DNA from: Phototrophicales bacterium
Lineage (GTDB): Bacteria; Chloroflexota; Anaerolineae; Aggregatilineales; Phototrophicaceae
Assembly: GCA_002794515.1 (NCBI GenBank)
Contig: PGTJ01000142.1
Location: 1-6,587, forward strand
Length of the DNA: 6,587 nucleotides
Direction: 5' to 3'
The notes under the pieces were generated by a model that ran no database searches, had not been told where the DNA came from, and worked only from the letters and a program-made list of their open reading frames with translations. Both the position numbers and the translations under genes were made by a program. Below, in pieces: positions 5,036-6,587 of this stretch. Positions within the stretch are counted from its first letter, which is position 1. The number at the start of each line of letters is the position of its first letter.

Positions 5036-6406
5036 ATGACGGGCAATTCGATATTAGAAGTCGCTATTGGCATGATTTTCATCTTCGCGTTGCTGGCAAT
5101 TTTGGTGACGCAAATCAATTCGCTCATCTCGAATCTGCTCAATTTGCGTGGCAAAGACCTCAAAAAAGGGATACAAGACCTGATTACCGATAACCAAATT
5201 CAGGCGAAAGTCTTGGCACATCCCATTATCAAGATGGTCAATGTCGCCGTTCCGCCCGATGCCCAAATCCCCAAAGAGATGGTCAAGACGATCAAAGATA
5301 AAGAGGCGGAACGGGTGACATACATCACGCCAACAGCATTTGTGGAGGCGCTGTTGAATATCCTCATCCTCGATTCAGATAGCGAGATGTTCGGTCCGTT
5401 ACAAAACGCCATTAACGGCTTGCCATCATCCCCAGAAAAATCGCAATTGCGCGAAATGCTCCAGAGTATGCGCGAAGAATTCACCGAAGGTGCTGTCCGC
5501 AAAATGCACATGACAGTGTATCAACTGGAAAATATCACCCCAGAGCAACGCCAAGCCCTTTATGATGCTATTCGCAATGTCGAGGCGAATATTGGGCAAA
5601 TTCGCTTTAATAACGAACAACTCATCCCCTTGATGAATGGCATTCGCCGTGTCAAAGACCCACGTTTTCGTGCCGCCCTCGAATCGGTGGTCATCACCGC
5701 CAAAGATGTCGGCGAGGCACGTCAAAAATTAGAGGCGTGGTTTAATGATGGCATGAGCCGTGTCTCGCAATGGTATAAAGAACGGATGCAGTTTATATCG
5801 GTTGTGGTGGCGGGGATATTGTGCTTTTTGTTCAATGTCGATGCTTTGCAATTGGGTCGCACCTTGTGGGAAGATCCACTGCTTCGCGCACAGATTGTGC
5901 AACAAGCCAGCACATTCGACCAAAGCCGATTTGTGCCTGCGCCAACACCCCCCCCCGATGTCAATTCCACCCCGATGCCAGAGCCGACTCCTGCGCCAGA
6001 AGGGGAGGCGACCACCTCCCGTGAAGTGACTATCATCGACCCCAACACGGGCGAGGTGATGGTTATTCCCGCCGACCAATCGTATTTGGCACAAGACACC
6101 ATCACAGCCATTGTTCAGGCGCAACAACAGGCAAAAGAGTCGTTACAGGTGTTGCTCGATTTGCAACTGCCGCTCGGCTGGGAATGGCAAGTCGTCACCG
6201 ATAGCATGGTGCAAACCAGTTTGCAAGCAGGTTTATCTGACCCGCGCACCAATCCGCGCAATTTATGGAACTTCACCCAGATTAACGGCAATTGGTTCGG
6301 CTTGCTCGTCCAAAAAATTGTCGGGATTTTAGCCTCGACCATCGCCGCGGCACAAGGCGCGCCGTTTTGGTTCGATTTGCTCAACCGTTTGCGTAAAAAC
6401 GCTTAG
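5036..6406 (+). CDS. Uncharacterised membrane protein of the GAPFWFDLLN family
   Basis: I recognise the architecture as a widespread family of hypothetical bacterial proteins but know no function. Seen in 456 residues: a single N-terminal membrane segment (about 5-28) followed by NSLISNLLNLRGKDLKKGI (28-46); a long, mostly helical soluble region (47-250) rich in charged residues; a second membrane segment (253-268) leading into NVDALQLGRTLWEDPLLR (267-284); a Pro-rich linker (301-325); a short strand-rich part (329-345); then LPLGWEW (378-384) and a C-terminal hydrophobic segment (419-440) ending in GAPFWFDLLNRLR (441-453). The NVD...LW-DP-LR, LPLGW and GAPFWFDLLN blocks are the conserved parts. 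The positive charge after the first segment (RGKDLKK) suggests that the region after it faces the cytoplasm. A C9 tract (5948-5956) encodes Pro305-307. Start ATG 5036 is chosen by GAGG. The next ORF begins within 51 nt on the same strand and could be co-transcribed. Enzymatic motifs are absent. Confidence 0.8.
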   Translation: MTGNSILEVAIGMIFIFALLAILVTQINSLISNLLNLRGKDLKKGIQDLITDNQIQAKVLAHPIIKMVNVAVPPDAQIPKEMVKTIKDKEAERVTYITPTAFVEALLNILILDSDSEMFGPLQNAINGLPSSPEKSQLREMLQSMREEFTEGAVRKMHMTVYQLENITPEQRQALYDAIRNVEANIGQIRFNNEQLIPLMNGIRRVKDPRFRAALESVVITAKDVGEARQKLEAWFNDGMSRVSQWYKERMQFISVVVAGILCFLFNVDALQLGRTLWEDPLLRAQIVQQASTFDQSRFVPAPTPPPDVNSTPMPEPTPAPEGEATTSREVTIIDPNTGEVMVIPADQSYLAQDTITAIVQAQQQAKESLQVLLDLQLPLGWEWQVVTDSMVQTSLQAGLSDPRTNPRNLWNFTQINGNWFGLLVQKIVGILASTIAAAQGAPFWFDLLNRLRKNA

Positions 6407-6456
6407 ATGTGCAACAAATCTTGATGATAATCATGCCACTTTTAAATCATATTTTC
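6407..6456 (+). other. Short spacer with an 11-bp palindrome
   Basis: The 50 nt after the membrane-protein stop contain ATGATAATCAT (6424-6434), an odd palindrome identical to the central part of the classical Fur box, though the flanks do not match. No Shine-Dalgarno site is seen before the next ORF. In-frame ATGs at 6424 and 6433 precede the one at 6457, so part of the spacer may be coding. Confidence 0.35.
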
Positions 6457-6587
6457 ATGACACAACGCAAAGCCACAATCAGCATTTGGATTGTGGCTTT
6501 GGGATTAGTAGCCTTGATTGCAGGTGGTGGATTTCGTCCCTGTATTTTGGGGGGAAGTTCATTAGCTCAATTCACACGCGATATAGC
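6457..6587 (+). CDS. Partial ORF with an N-terminal hydrophobic segment, unknown
   Basis: The plus strand is open from ATG 6457 to the window edge (43 codons plus 2 bases). The peptide starts MTQRKATISIW and continues with a hydrophobic stretch (about residues 7-24), then GGGFRPCILGG (23-33) and SSLAQFTRDI. The basic N terminus followed by one hydrophobic segment fits a signal peptide or membrane anchor; the single Cys (residue 29) is not in a convincing lipobox. Earlier in-frame ATGs at 6424 and 6433 would add 11 or 8 residues; none of the three has a clear ribosome binding site. A perfect 13-bp inverted repeat lies in codons 4-15, unusual for a coding start. The family is not recognised. 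A real gene is likely but not certain, because so little is visible. Confidence 0.5.
   Translation, partial: MTQRKATISIWIVALGLVALIAGGGFRPCILGGSSLAQFTRDI
6468..6501 (+). repeat. Perfect 13-bp inverted repeat (hairpin) in the start of the last ORF
   Basis: CAAAGCCACAATC (6468-6480), loop AGCATTTG (6481-6488), GATTGTGGCTTTG (6489-6501): every base of the arms pairs. It lies 62 nt after the membrane-protein stop. The shape recalls an intrinsic terminator, but GGGATTAG follows instead of a T-run. It could be an attenuator, a Rho-independent-like terminator for the upstream gene, or an mRNA structure limiting translation of the ORF. Confidence 0.6.

Noticed and set aside
5722..6127. Minus-strand open frames opposite the membrane protein gene
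   Set aside because: Gly/Val/Ser- or His/Arg-rich reading caused by the opposite Pro-rich linker; no start signals.
1..6587. CRISPR array, insertion sequence or tRNA
   Set aside because: No regularly spaced direct repeats, no transposase or terminal inverted repeats around a gene, and no cloverleaf-like region with a T-loop consensus were found by eye.

Overview
The window looks like a chromosomal segment of a free-living bacterium. The gene families and sequence style (a DUF3095 protein, a secreted propeller, an uncharacterised GAPFWFDLLN membrane protein, roughly 50% G+C, mixed use of Shine-Dalgarno sites) are most suggestive of Chloroflexota (Anaerolineae-like). That placement is an inference from recall, not from a database match. 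I see no rRNA, tRNA, CRISPR array, insertion sequence or phage gene.

Layout. Positions 1-2261, minus strand: a tight three-gene unit read right to left. It holds a SIR2-family NAD-dependent protein deacylase (2261-1509), a secreted beta-propeller-like protein (1512-427, overlapping the sir2 stop by 4 bp) and the N-terminal 133 residues of an aldose 1-epimerase-like protein (399-1, cut by the window edge). Positions 2289-2348: a compact divergent promoter region in which two TATAAT boxes lie on opposite strands as arms of a perfect 8-bp inverted repeat. Positions 2349-3524, plus strand: a DUF3095 protein related to class III nucleotidyl cyclase domains. Positions 3525-3581: a strong hairpin between convergent genes. 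Positions 3582-4850, minus strand: a 12-TM MFS transporter. Positions 4851-5035: a second divergent promoter region. Positions 5036-6406, plus strand: a membrane-anchored protein of a recognisable but uncharacterised family. Positions 6407-6587: a short spacer and the start of a truncated ORF with an N-terminal hydrophobic segment, whose first codons contain a perfect 13-bp inverted repeat.

How the genes may work together. The sir2-propeller-epimerase unit is likely co-transcribed from one near-consensus sigma-70-type promoter (TTGATA-17-TATAAT on the minus strand). The proteins act in different places (cytoplasmic deacylase, exported propeller, sugar mutarotation), so the unit does not define an obvious pathway. 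The DUF3095 gene shares the control region with this unit. The MFS transporter and the 456-residue membrane protein are separate, divergently transcribed units. No complete new multi-gene system is evident. The items most worth following up are the symmetric divergent promoter, the cyclase-like DUF3095 protein that keeps its metal-site aspartates but appears to lack the Asn/Arg catalytic pair, the conserved unknown membrane protein, and the hairpin inside the start of the last ORF.
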